Shown: piece after piece, positions 1-7,292 of the stretch
How positions within the stretch are numbered: position 1 is the stretch's first letter
How the letters are laid out: the number at the start of each line of letters is the position of its first letter
The notes under the pieces: model-generated
Told to the model about the DNA's origin: nothing
The model's database searches: none
What the model saw: only the letters and a program-made list of their open reading frames with translations
Position numbers and translations under genes: made by a program
NCBI RefSeq assembly: GCF_000174415.1
Contig: NZ_ACJM01000004.1
Coordinates: forward strand, 62,001 to 126,000
Source: Dethiobacter alkaliphilus AHT 1
Lineage (GTDB): Bacteria; Bacillota; Dethiobacteria; Dethiobacterales; Dethiobacteraceae
Direction: 5' to 3'
Length of the DNA: 64,000 nt

Positions 1-111
1 CTGCAGCTGCTTCTCCCCGCCTACATTATAAGCTTCCTCCCGGCGAGCCAAAAGCTCTTGATCCCGCTCCAGCCAGAACTCGTAGTTCTCCTGCCTTTTA
101 TCCTGAGTCAT
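1..111 (-). CDS. 5' end of a truncated gene, possibly an acyl-CoA carboxylase carboxyltransferase subunit
   Basis: The first 37 codons are present; the rest lies beyond the left edge. The ATG at 111 is preceded by a strong GGAGGGG ribosome site at a normal distance, so this is a real start. The peptide is very charged (begins MTQDKRQENYEFWLERDQEL, later RREEAYNVGGEKQLQ). The RREEA..GGEK pattern resembles the N-terminus of biotin-dependent acyl-CoA carboxyltransferase or decarboxylase alpha subunits, which often have a GGGEKRIE-type stretch near the start. That assignment is inference from a short fragment; only the existence of the gene is well supported. Confidence 0.5.
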   Translation of the reverse strand, partial: MTQDKRQENYEFWLERDQELLARREEAYNVGGEKQLQ

Positions 112-452
112 AACGCAAACCCCCTCCGCATGTTTTCATTACAATATATAACTCGTGCACATCATCACCTATAAACTTACTCTTGCAATATACATACCAA
201 CCAATTAAACCCGGTATTTGCCCCCAAAAACACCGCCCGCTATGCACACATGCATCAGCAACGCCGGACAAACTGATTCCGTATTGCATAATTGATTCCC
301 CCTTGCATCAGGAAGCCTCTTAGCAAAAGATATTATTAACCTTTTATGAATCAATGTCTAAAACCCATTAAAACTGGTATAACATTATTGACAAGGCAAT
401 CTTTATAAAACTATAATTAGCTTATAAACAGAATAATGCAGATTTTTCCTTT

Positions 453-566
453 CTGCAAGTGTGCGGAATCAATGACCGCGACTCTCATTTGGTCACTTTA
501 GGGTCGCGCGAGATAGAGTGAAACCGGCTGCACACGGGTTATTTAACCCGTGTGCTTTTTATTTTC
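453..566 (+). promoter_or_regulatory. Candidate attenuator or riboswitch-like leader RNA
   Basis: The interval 112-699 has no gene. Within it, GTGTGC at 459-464 can pair with GCACAC at 530-535, closing a structured region of about 65 nt. The same GCACAC is also the 5' arm of an intrinsic terminator at 530-555. The two pairings exclude each other, as in riboswitches and attenuators. Inside, CGCGAC can pair with GTCGCG, and ACTCT with AGAGT. I do not recognise a known riboswitch class. The next gene downstream is the surface protein at 700. Confidence 0.4.
530..566 (+). terminator. Intrinsic terminator in the leader region
   Basis: An 11-bp perfect stem (GCACACGGGTT / AACCCGTGTGC) with an ATTT loop is followed by CTTTTTATTTT. 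It could end a short leader transcript or act as the off state of the leader described at 453-566. Confidence 0.8.
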
Positions 567-644
567 CCGCACATATTACAGCATTTTCATATTTACAACT
601 TTTATCGACAAGGGGAGTGATGTGAGAAAGCAATAATTTCTCAT

Positions 645-678
645 CCGATCGGGATATCTTGGGGGGTATAGGGATCGG
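645..678 (+). other. G-rich hairpin in the 5' region of the surface protein gene
   Basis: CCGATC (645-650) pairs with GATCGG (673-678) around a core GGGAT..TTGGGGGGT..ATAGGG. A very similar G6-loop element lies at 2545-2601, after the sortase gene. It sits just before the AAGGAGG ribosome site of the gene at 700. Its function is unknown; it may be a regulatory RNA motif. Confidence 0.35.
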
Positions 679-699
679 AAAAAAAAGGAGGAATTATTA

Positions 700-1788
700 A
701 TGAAAGCTTTAAAAAACAATAAAGTTGCTTTATGTCTGGTTATCGCTTTAATGAGTTATATGTTCTTTGGAGTTAGTTTTACAGCATTGGCATATGGGGC
801 ATATGAGTCACGGGTAGAGATTTCCGGAAATGACCCTGGATACCTTGAGAGCTATAAGGTGCTAAAAGTAGACCCGCCTCGAGACGGTGAAGAGACAATC
901 AACATCACCATCGATGAACAACAGATCACAGGCACAATCAAATTTACTTTTTCTGAGGATGGAAAGTATGTCGATTGGGAAACCAACCCTTTGCCCATTA
1001 CACATGTTTTTGTTAAAGGGGGCCCTGGCGGCTTCTTGTACTCCTATGATGGAGAAACTTCTAGTGATCAAGGGTTAAGGGCACCCGATAACAGAGGCGG
1101 CAATCAAGCGGACATCAGTCACGTTACTTTCTATATCATGCCTCAAGATGTTCCGGATCCTGCTCCTGTTCCTGTTACTGTTACCGTAAATAAGGAAGTA
1201 ATAGACGTAGGCGGTGATCCCGTTTCCGATGATGATGGTACATTCACTGTTCTTATAGGCGATGATATATCTGAAGAAATTACCGTTGCCCTGGGAGCTG
1301 AATTCCATCTTCTACCCGACACGTATGATATTGAAGAATTATTTGACGCTGAAAAATATGAATTTGTAAGCTTTTCTGATGAAGTCACAGAAGACTCTGG
1401 AGAATACACTTTTACCGTAGATGATGCCTCAATCACAATAACTATAACAAATCGACTAATTGCTGCAGAAAACGGTAATGGCGATGACGATGGCGAGGTT
1501 GCCGATGAGACTCCTGCCGGTGACGACAATGGCGATGACGAGGACGTTGGCCAGCTTCCCGATGAGACTCCTGCCGGTGACGACAATGGCGATGACGAAG
1601 GTCAGCTTCCAGATGAGACTCCCGCCGGTGACGACGATGACGAGGACGTTGGCCAGCTTCCCGATGAGACTCCTGCCGGTGACGACGAAGAGTTACCCGT
1701 AACCAGTGGAACCGACTTCCTGATGCTGGGACTGGGAACCGCAATGACTACAGGTGGCTTGGTACTCCGTCGACGCAAGCGTAAATAA
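700..1788 (+). CDS. LPxTG-like sortase-anchored surface protein with acidic repeats
   Basis: The 362-residue exported protein begins with a signal peptide (KNNK, a hydrophobic stretch to about residue 30). The middle, about residues 155-255, looks like a prealbumin/SpaA-type beta domain. Residues about 258-330 are an acidic low-complexity tract with four copies of a unit built on LPDETPAGDD. The C-terminus is a sorting signal: LPVTSG, a hydrophobic segment and RRRKRK. The motif has Ser where LPxTG has Gly, followed directly by Gly. The sortase gene 88 bp downstream is the probable processing enzyme. AAGGAGG precedes the ATG. The protein is expected to be attached to the cell wall; its ligand is unknown. 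Confidence 0.8.
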   Translation: MKALKNNKVALCLVIALMSYMFFGVSFTALAYGAYESRVEISGNDPGYLESYKVLKVDPPRDGEETINITIDEQQITGTIKFTFSEDGKYVDWETNPLPITHVFVKGGPGGFLYSYDGETSSDQGLRAPDNRGGNQADISHVTFYIMPQDVPDPAPVPVTVTVNKEVIDVGGDPVSDDDGTFTVLIGDDISEEITVALGAEFHLLPDTYDIEELFDAEKYEFVSFSDEVTEDSGEYTFTVDDASITITITNRLIAAENGNGDDDGEVADETPAGDDNGDDEDVGQLPDETPAGDDNGDDEGQLPDETPAGDDDDEDVGQLPDETPAGDDEELPVTSGTDFLMLGLGTAMTTGGLVLRRRKRK

Positions 1789-1797
1789 CAATTAAAA

Positions 1798-1828
1798 AGA
1801 AACCCCGACGGGGTTTCTTTTTTTCCCA
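1798..1828 (+). terminator. Terminator after the surface protein gene
   Basis: AGAAACCCC / GGGGTTTCT stem with a short ACG loop region, followed by a run of T. It separates the surface protein gene from the sortase gene, which therefore probably has its own promoter (a TATAAT-like box lies near 1850). Confidence 0.85.
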
Positions 1829-1876
1829 GGCTAGTTGTATTATAATGGAAATATAATCTTTAAATGAGGTGGCTTC

Positions 1877-2506
1877 ATGAAACGAGCTATTAACATCTTT
1901 AGCGTCCTCCTTATCTTCAGTGGCTTGGCACTTGTAGCCACCCCCATCTACAGATATGCTGTGGGAATCTATTATCAAAGCGCAGAACGGGCAGCTATGG
2001 TCGGTGAAGCTCCCGAATATGAACCTGTCAAATCTATTGACCCAGTCGTTCTGCAGGAAGAAATGGAAGTAGACCCTACCAAACTCCCACAATTTAATGG
2101 TGTACTTGAAATTCCCAATATTGATTTGGATGTGGTGGTTGTCCAAGGAGTTTCTCAGGAAGACCTCAGACGTGGAGTTGGTTTTTATCCTCAAAGCACA
2201 CACCCTGAATACGGCAACGTATCGATTGCAGGCCATCGGACAGGTTATGCAGGATGGTTTTTGAAGATTGACAGGTTGGAGCCGGGCGATGAAATTATAC
2301 TGACACTGGGACCAAACCGCTATCACTACAGCGTTCGCAAACAATTCATTACACATAACCGTGACTGGGATGTAATTGAATCTAACGGCAATGCCGAGCT
2401 GACTTTAACCACCTGCCTGATGACCACCAACAGCAGACGCTTAATTGTTAAGGCAGATCTGGTTGAGGTGATTGAGGTTCAGCAGGAAACTCGTGAAATA
2501 CAATGA
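1877..2506 (+). CDS. Sortase (class D/E-like transpeptidase)
   Basis: This is a 209-residue membrane-anchored cysteine transpeptidase. An N-terminal transmembrane segment covers residues about 7-28. The catalytic domain shows the sortase signature: LEIPNIDLDVVVVQG at the start of the barrel, catalytic His in AGHRTGY (about residue 120), catalytic Cys in TLTTCLM (about 178), and Arg in RRLIV. Length and motifs fit class D/E housekeeping-type sortases. It should cleave the LPVTSG signal of the upstream protein between T and the next residue and link it to the wall. GAGGTGG precedes the ATG. A strong terminator follows. Confidence 0.88.
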   Translation: MKRAINIFSVLLIFSGLALVATPIYRYAVGIYYQSAERAAMVGEAPEYEPVKSIDPVVLQEEMEVDPTKLPQFNGVLEIPNIDLDVVVVQGVSQEDLRRGVGFYPQSTHPEYGNVSIAGHRTGYAGWFLKIDRLEPGDEIILTLGPNRYHYSVRKQFITHNRDWDVIESNGNAELTLTTCLMTTNSRRLIVKADLVEVIEVQQETREIQ

Positions 2507-2514
2507 AAAAGGGG

Positions 2515-2547
2515 GAGAGCCGGACATAAATGTCCGGCTCTCTTATT
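2515..2547 (+). terminator. Terminator after the sortase gene
   Basis: A 12-bp perfect stem (GAGAGCCGGACA / TGTCCGGCTCTC) with a TAAA loop, followed by TTATT. Confidence 0.85.
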
Positions 2548-2601
2548 GGGATCTATCACTTGGGGGGTGATAGGGGTTCCGCATAGATATAAATCCCCAA
2601 T
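2545..2601 (+). other. G-rich structured element between convergent genes
   Basis: ATTGGG (2545-2550) can pair with CCCAAT (2596-2601). Inside, CTATCAC and GTGATAG form a 7-bp hairpin around a TTGGGGG loop, with a competing pairing of ATCTAT and ATAGAT. The core closely matches the element at 645-678. It lies between the sortase terminator and the 3' end of the transglutaminase gene. Confidence 0.35.
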
Positions 2602-2622
2602 GATAGATGCTTGCATAAAGAT

Positions 2623-3951
2623 TTAATAAAGGGAATGGGTCCAACTAATAGATATTTTACTGCTTTGGTTAAATTTAAGATTCATGTTGTTATAATTCTG
2701 GATGATATAACCGTTATGTGGCAGTTTGCCAAAGTAGAGATTAGAGGTCGATCGTGTGGGCTCTGCAGGTACCCATCCCCGACCTTCCAGACTGTATTCA
2801 ACCCAGGCATGCCTGTAACCGACCAAAGAATAGCTTCCACTTGAAGGCCACCTGCCACCTCTATCCGCATACCCGTATACGACTCTTGCAGGAATGTTTG
2901 CCGCTCTAGCTAGTGCAACCGATAGCATTGCATAATCCTCACAGACCCCACTACGGGTCTGAAGTGCCCTGAGTGCGCCACTATTACGGTTGTCTGCTGA
3001 GGCATTATAGGAGATGTTGTTAGCTACCCAGCGGGTAATAGCTTGTGCTTTTTCCCAATCCGTTGAAAGACCTTGTGTTATCTGGTTAGATAAATTTACT
3101 ATTTCTGAATTTGTACTTTCTATTCCGGTGGAAGAACCCAGATATGAAGAACTTTTGTTGCTGTTTGTAGGAATATAGTCTGCAAAAAACTCAATGTTTG
3201 AACTCCGTACCTGAGTCTTAATTTCTATAATAATTTCTTCACCGGGTTCTAGCGTGCCCAGTGAAAACACTGCAACCCTTGTCCCTGACACGGTTTCAAT
3301 TTCAGGTTCTATGGAAAAACTCTCATTTCTGCGTGATTGATACAAAGAACTGGAACTGACTAGCGGCACCTCAACACGAACATCTTTAGCTTCCTTATCA
3401 CTGGTGTTTTTAACATCCACCTGCATCATATACCGATGGTCACGTGATGACCAGGTACGGTATGGATTGGCTCGAGTTGGTGCTACTTCCTCTACAACTT
3501 CAACCTCAACGGGCTCCTCTTTGGCTTCAGGCTTGTCATCTCTTCTTTCGGCGATGGTTGTTGTGTTGCTCTGCTGAGAACTTGTATTGTTCCTGGAGCT
3601 GTTTTCTGTATTGGCAGAAGCCGTTGCGCTTCGTTCTGCAGGTTTGTTTTCTTCGGTGGCTTCGTCTTGCTGCTCTTCCTGTACTTCCTGATCTTCTTCT
3701 TTCTGCTCTTCTTCCTCTATGTCATCTGTTGTTATTTGCTGTGATGGTGGCAGTTCGGTTGCCGCAGTTGGTGCCGTTGGTACTGGTGCTGCCTGCTCCT
3801 CAGGCTTGTACGATTCGTCTGCACTGGCTAATACCGCCTCAGGTTCCCGCTCACCGCCAAACGGTGAGAGTTGATGCATGGCAAAAGAGCTGCTGGCAAA
3901 CAAGAACACCACTGCTACGTACACTAAAAACTTGGAAAAACCTTTTTTCAT
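2623..3951 (-). CDS. Secreted transglutaminase-like protein
   Basis: The 442-residue protein has an N-terminal signal or anchor segment (residues about 8-25). Residues about 40-165 are a Pro/Glu/Gln/Thr-rich, strongly acidic tract, probably a wall-spanning spacer. An immunoglobulin-like beta domain follows (about 170-265). The transglutaminase core is C-terminal: catalytic Cys in SGVCEDYA (about 335), His in YRHAWVEY (about 378), and GWVPAEPT where most homologues have DPT, so the third catalytic position appears to be Glu. It may crosslink or cleave peptide bonds at the cell surface. A c-di-GMP-I riboswitch and terminator precede it, which suggests control by c-di-GMP together with other surface traits. 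Confidence 0.85.
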   Translation of the reverse strand: MKKGFSKFLVYVAVVFLFASSSFAMHQLSPFGGEREPEAVLASADESYKPEEQAAPVPTAPTAATELPPSQQITTDDIEEEEQKEEDQEVQEEQQDEATEENKPAERSATASANTENSSRNNTSSQQSNTTTIAERRDDKPEAKEEPVEVEVVEEVAPTRANPYRTWSSRDHRYMMQVDVKNTSDKEAKDVRVEVPLVSSSSLYQSRRNESFSIEPEIETVSGTRVAVFSLGTLEPGEEIIIEIKTQVRSSNIEFFADYIPTNSNKSSSYLGSSTGIESTNSEIVNLSNQITQGLSTDWEKAQAITRWVANNISYNASADNRNSGALRALQTRSGVCEDYAMLSVALARAANIPARVVYGYADRGGRWPSSGSYSLVGYRHAWVEYSLEGRGWVPAEPTRSTSNLYFGKLPHNGYIIQNYNNMNLKFNQSSKISISWTHSLY

Positions 3952-3993
3952 TTCCTTTACCCCCGTTTCCGGAGGGGCCCTCGACCTGCCGAA

Positions 3994-4027
3994 TAAAAAA
4001 AACTTCAGCCGTAGCTAAAGTTTTTTA
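3994..4027 (-). terminator. Expression-platform terminator of the c-di-GMP riboswitch
   Basis: On the minus strand AAACTTTAGC and GGCTGAAGTTT form a stem followed by a run of T, between the aptamer and the transglutaminase start. This position is typical of a transcription-terminating riboswitch. Whether the ligand favours or prevents the hairpin cannot be read safely by eye. Confidence 0.75.
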
Positions 4028-4039
4028 GAAATACAAAAA

Positions 4040-4140
4040 CTCCGCTCTTCGGCAACCTGGCGATCGTAGGCGTGTGCCCTTAGACCCATGGCTTTGCGTC
4101 CCTGCCTTTCAGCAGGTTTGCCTTTGTCGGATAGGAGACC
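4040..4140 (-). promoter_or_regulatory. c-di-GMP-I (GEMM-I) riboswitch aptamer
   Basis: Read on the minus strand, the sequence holds the class hallmarks in order: AAAGGCAAACC, then a GAAA tetraloop (CCTGCTGAAAGGCAGG), GGACGCAAAGCC, GGTCTAAGG, GCCTACGATCGCCAGGTTGCCG. The GGACGCAAAGCC and GGTTGCCG blocks, and the tetraloop-receptor layout, match the GEMM-I consensus. The aptamer is directed at the transglutaminase gene. The stretch from 4141 to 4375 otherwise shows only AT-rich DNA, probably holding the minus-strand promoter. Confidence 0.93.
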
Positions 4141-4375
4141 CCATTCCGCTTTTTAAATTTTTTCCGGTTCCCACACCGGGTTTTATAGATCCCGTACTCC
4201 CCTTTTCTACACTCTTATCTAATTTCCTGCTTATTTCCAAAAAAAACTAAAGTTTTTTTATTTTTTTTTCTTTTTTACCCTAAGTTAAACTACAAGAGTC
4301 AAAAAAATTACCATAATACCGGAATGATTTTGCGACAAATTGCCGAATTATAGCGTAGCTGGAGGTGAATTACAG

Positions 4376-4518
4376 GTGCTTCTTGCTTTAATTGCGGCCG
4401 TTGCCGTAGGTTGCGGTGATAATACGGAACAACCTCCGGCCGGGGAAGATGACAACGGGGACGAGATGAAGAGTATCAGCAAGTTATAGAATATCTTGAA
4501 GAGAATTTCAGCAGCTAG
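4376..4518 (+). pseudogene. Decayed copy of the haem-c lipoprotein gene
   Basis: A GGAGGTG ribosome site precedes a GTG start and a lipoprotein-like signal (LLALIAAVAVGCGDNTE) that matches the start of the intact gene at 4638. The reading frame stops at 4489. One frame over, the DNA encodes DEEYQQVIEYLEENFSS, the counterpart of the intact gene's C-terminus DDEYDLVVEYLEENYGN. The middle, including the CXXCH haem site, is missing. Both copies are followed by a terminator and then by similar DNA (CATTTGTTAATT). This is a tandem duplication of which one copy has decayed by internal deletion and frameshift. Confidence 0.8.
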
Positions 4519-4544
4519 CCAGGCATAACAGCCTGGTTTTTTTT
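4519..4544 (+). terminator. Terminator of the decayed copy
   Basis: CCAGGC / GCCTGG stem with ATAACA loop and eight T residues. It corresponds to the terminator at 5001 after the intact copy. Confidence 0.75.
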
Positions 4545-4637
4545 GCTTCCAGCGAACTGAAACCATTTGTTAATTTAAACCCGGTGTTTCTATAGTAAGA
4601 TAAGAACTAACAAAAAAAGTAATCGAGGTGGTTAACT

Positions 4638-5000
4638 GTGTTTAGCAAAAAATCTTTTGTTTTATTTCTGCTTCTGGCTCTGGTAACGGTTTTTGCTATA
4701 GGTTGTGGGGATAATACCGGGAATTACTCTAATGAAGACAATAATGAAGAATATGTAAATGGAGAAAATAACGAGGATTATACTGACGGCGATAATAACA
4801 ATGAGGTATTGCCGGCATTAACCGGAGCTGAGTTGGTAGAAGAACGCTGCAGCCAGTGTCATGGCCTTGACCAGGTTTACCGAGAACGGGGTAACTGGCC
4901 AGCGACTGTGGACCGGATGGTGGATAAGCGTCCTGGCCTGCTTGACGATGATGAATACGATCTTGTAGTAGAATATCTTGAAGAAAACTATGGTAACTAG
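4638..5000 (+). CDS. Small c-type cytochrome-like lipoprotein
   Basis: The 120-residue protein starts at a GTG behind GAGGTGG. A signal peptide ends in a lipobox (AIGC at about 20-23), so it should be a membrane lipoprotein. Residues about 25-55 are an Asn/Glu/Asp-rich linker. The C-terminal part has one haem-c site, CSQCH (about residue 72), with downstream KRPGLLDDDEY, as in small cytochrome c or quinohemoprotein-type domains. The usual axial Met is not evident at the expected place, although RMVDKRPGL has a Met. It probably carries electrons on the outer face of the membrane. A decayed tandem copy lies upstream. Confidence 0.75.
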   Translation: MFSKKSFVLFLLLALVTVFAIGCGDNTGNYSNEDNNEEYVNGENNEDYTDGDNNNEVLPALTGAELVEERCSQCHGLDQVYRERGNWPATVDRMVDKRPGLLDDDEYDLVVEYLEENYGN

Positions 5001-5026
5001 CCGGGCATTTTGCCTGGCTCTTTTTT
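5001..5026 (+). terminator. Terminator after the cytochrome gene
   Basis: CCGGGCA / TGCCTGG imperfect stem followed by CTCTTTTTT, directly after the stop codon. Confidence 0.75.
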
Positions 5027-5118
5027 AAGTCTTAAGTTTTGTGAAAGCATTTGTTAATTCATTCCTTTCATTCCTATAGTAACATTGTAGGTGTAATGGA
5101 GAAAATAAAATTGAAAAA

Positions 5119-5144
5119 GGTGACGTACATCACATTATTGTGAT
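5119..5144 (+). promoter_or_regulatory. CRP/FNR-family operator pair upstream of hcp
   Basis: Two overlapping palindromes are visible: GGTGA-N6-TCACA (5119-5134), which fits the CRP/FNR/HcpR-type consensus TGTGA-N6-TCACA, and ATCACA-TTAT-TGTGAT (5129-5144), a perfect inverted repeat. They lie about 57-82 bp before the hcp start, just upstream of a TATCCTATAAA AT-rich box. HcpR-type regulators control hcp in many anaerobes; no regulator gene is in this window. Confidence 0.6.
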
Positions 5145-5200
5145 TTGCTATCCTATAAAATAAAACCAATCCAGTCACAAAATTCAAGGAGGTTGATTAA

Positions 5201-6820
5201 ATGAGTATGTATTGTAACCAGTGTGAACAGACGGCAAAGGGGATTGCCTGTACTACTCACGGCGTGTGCGGCAAGGACCCGGAAGTATCGGCGCTGCAGG
5301 ATCTTTTGGTTCATGCAGTTATGGGTCTGTCACTCTATGCCGTTGAGGGCCGCAAAAAAGGGATTACAGATCCTGAGGTGGACCGGTTCACAGTCAAGGC
5401 CATCTTCACCACCCTTACCAACGTGGATTTCGATCCCGCCCGTTTCCAAAATTACATCAATGAGGCAGTTGCCATGCGGGATAAGCTGAAAGAAAGAGTT
5501 GGTGTCAGCTTTGATCACAATTCTGCTAACTTCCAACCGGCCTCTGATGTTGCCGGCTTGACTGAACAAGGCAAACAAGTGAGCCTGGATTCTGATAAAG
5601 AAACGGATGCCGATATTCAGTCTATGCAGCAAATCCTCCTTTATGGGGTTAAGGGTGTGGCTGCCTATGCGGACCATGCTGCCATTCTGAATCAGACTGA
5701 TGAGAAGGTATATGCGTTCATTCAGGAAGCCATGGCTGCCCTGACCCGTAACGACCTGGAAGCAAATGATTGGCTGGGCCTGATTCTTAAGTGCGGTGAA
5801 ATGAACTTCAGAGCCATGGAACTTTTAGATGCCGGTAATACCGGAACCTATGGCCACCCCACCCCCACTGCGGTTCCCCTGGGCCACAAAAAAGGCAAAG
5901 CCATCGTGGTTTCCGGTCATGATCTAAAAGATTTGGAAGAGCTGCTGAAGCAAACAGAAGGCAAAGGCATTTACGTCTATACTCACGGTGAAATGCTCCC
6001 CACTCACGGGTATCCTGAGCTGAAAAAATACAGTCATTTTTACGGGCATTACGGCACCGCCTGGCAGAACCAGCAAAAAGAATTTGCTAACTTCCCCGGT
6101 GCAATCCTGATGACCACCAACTGCATCCAGAAACCACAGGAAAGCTATGCTGACAATATCTTTACCACCGGCTTGGTTGGCTGGCCTGGAGTTCACCATG
6201 TTGATGGCCATGACTATGGTCCGGTTATTGAAAAAGCACTGGCTATGCCCGGGTTCCCCTCCGATGAAGATAACGGTACAGTTAATGTAGGCTTTGCCCG
6301 CAATGCTGTAATCGGTGTGGCTCCCAAGGTAATTGAAGCTGTTAAAGGCGGCGCCATTAAGCACTTCTTCCTGGTAGGCGGTTGCGACGGTGCCAAGCCC
6401 GGCCGTAACTACTACGCAGACTTGGTGGAACAAGCGCCTAAGGACACTGTAATCCTCACCCTGGCCTGCGGTAAGTTCCGCTTCTTTGACAAAGACCTGG
6501 GTGATATCGGCGGCATTCCCAGATTGCTGGATGTGGGTCAGTGTAACGATGCCTACTCTGCTATCCAGATTGCACTGGCTTTGGCCAATGCATTTGACTG
6601 CGATGTCAACGAACTGCCGCTGACACTGATTCTGTCCTGGTATGAGCAGAAAGCGGTTGCCATCCTGTTAACCCTGCTCCATCTGGGCATTAAAAACATC
6701 TTTATCGGACCAAGCCTGCCGGCGTTTATTACCCCCAACGTACTCAACGTCTTGGTAGAGAACTACAACCTGCGTCCGATTTCCACTCCGGAAAAAGACC
6801 TGGAGATGATTCTTGGCTAA
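5201..6820 (+). CDS. hcp: Hybrid cluster protein (hydroxylamine reductase)
   Basis: The 539 residues fit class I hybrid cluster proteins. The N-terminal cysteine cluster CNQCEQTAKGIACTTHGVCG binds a [4Fe-4S] cluster; later segments such as GCDGAKPGRNYY, ACGKFRF and GQCNDAYSAI supply ligands of the hybrid [4Fe-2S-2O] cluster. The enzyme reduces NO or hydroxylamine and protects anaerobes from nitrosative stress; it is cytoplasmic. AAGGAGG precedes the ATG. It stands alone between a CRP/FNR-type operator and a strong terminator. Hemerythrin and DUF1858 genes follow nearby. Confidence 0.97.
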   Translation: MSMYCNQCEQTAKGIACTTHGVCGKDPEVSALQDLLVHAVMGLSLYAVEGRKKGITDPEVDRFTVKAIFTTLTNVDFDPARFQNYINEAVAMRDKLKERVGVSFDHNSANFQPASDVAGLTEQGKQVSLDSDKETDADIQSMQQILLYGVKGVAAYADHAAILNQTDEKVYAFIQEAMAALTRNDLEANDWLGLILKCGEMNFRAMELLDAGNTGTYGHPTPTAVPLGHKKGKAIVVSGHDLKDLEELLKQTEGKGIYVYTHGEMLPTHGYPELKKYSHFYGHYGTAWQNQQKEFANFPGAILMTTNCIQKPQESYADNIFTTGLVGWPGVHHVDGHDYGPVIEKALAMPGFPSDEDNGTVNVGFARNAVIGVAPKVIEAVKGGAIKHFFLVGGCDGAKPGRNYYADLVEQAPKDTVILTLACGKFRFFDKDLGDIGGIPRLLDVGQCNDAYSAIQIALALANAFDCDVNELPLTLILSWYEQKAVAILLTLLHLGIKNIFIGPSLPAFITPNVLNVLVENYNLRPISTPEKDLEMILG

Positions 6821-6831
6821 ACTATTAAAAA

Positions 6832-6864
6832 AAACCGGAGAGCTGTCTGCTCTCCGGTTTTTTT
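6832..6864 (+). terminator. Terminator after hcp
   Basis: AAACCGGAGAGC / GCTCTCCGGTTT, a 12-bp stem with a TGTCT loop and a T run. Confidence 0.92.
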
Positions 6865-6902
6865 GCCTTTCCTTTAGAAGGCCGGATAGTATGATGATTG
6901 CT

Positions 6903-7085
6903 TTAAACATGAGGATAAATCTGTTTCATCAGTGGCTGCAGTTTAGTGATGGCCGCCCTGCAACCTGAAAACTCCTCGCTTCCTGCAAACAGATGAAGTA
7001 CAGCCCAAAAAAACAAAATATCTGATGCAGTAAATTCTCCATCGTCCGCTTCTACCAGCTTCCAGCGCAAAACGGTATCCCCCAT
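6903..7085 (-). CDS. Small hypothetical protein
   Basis: The 60-residue frame begins with ATG behind GGGTGG. The sequence starts MGDTVLRWKLVEADDGEFTA and ends in a basic-aromatic tail (MKQIYPHV). It has a hydrophobic centre (ILFFWAVLHLF) and one Cys. I do not recognise the family. It is convergent with hcp and lies beyond the hcp terminator. The composition looks coding, but no other support is available. Confidence 0.5.
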   Translation of the reverse strand: MGDTVLRWKLVEADDGEFTASDILFFWAVLHLFAGSEEFSGCRAAITKLQPLMKQIYPHV

Positions 7086-7292
7086 ACACTAACCACCCTT
7101 TTTAAACTTACTATATTTTACGTATAAAAAAAGAAATCAGTTCCAGTAAATTAGCATGGCAATAATTACCTCGCTGCATTTCTGGAAGTGAGCAACAAAT
7201 ATCATTTTCCGCTGAATAGCCAAAAGAAAGAACGGAAAAAGAATAAACGGATAAAGAAAGGGACTAATAAAGAAAAAGGAGGATAAGTGCTT

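Noticed and set aside
98..289. 63-codon minus-strand frame upstream of the truncated left-edge gene
   Set aside because: No ribosome site, and it overlaps the true start and ribosome site of the partial gene at 1-111 in another frame.
1143..1744. Long minus-strand frames within the surface protein gene
   Set aside because: They arise from the low-complexity repeat DNA read backwards (Ser- or Arg/His-rich); the plus-strand gene has signal peptide and sorting signal.
3444..4028. 194-codon plus-strand frame opposite the transglutaminase
   Set aside because: A Leu/Pro-rich reading of the acidic linker's complement; it crosses the riboswitch terminator and has no ribosome site.
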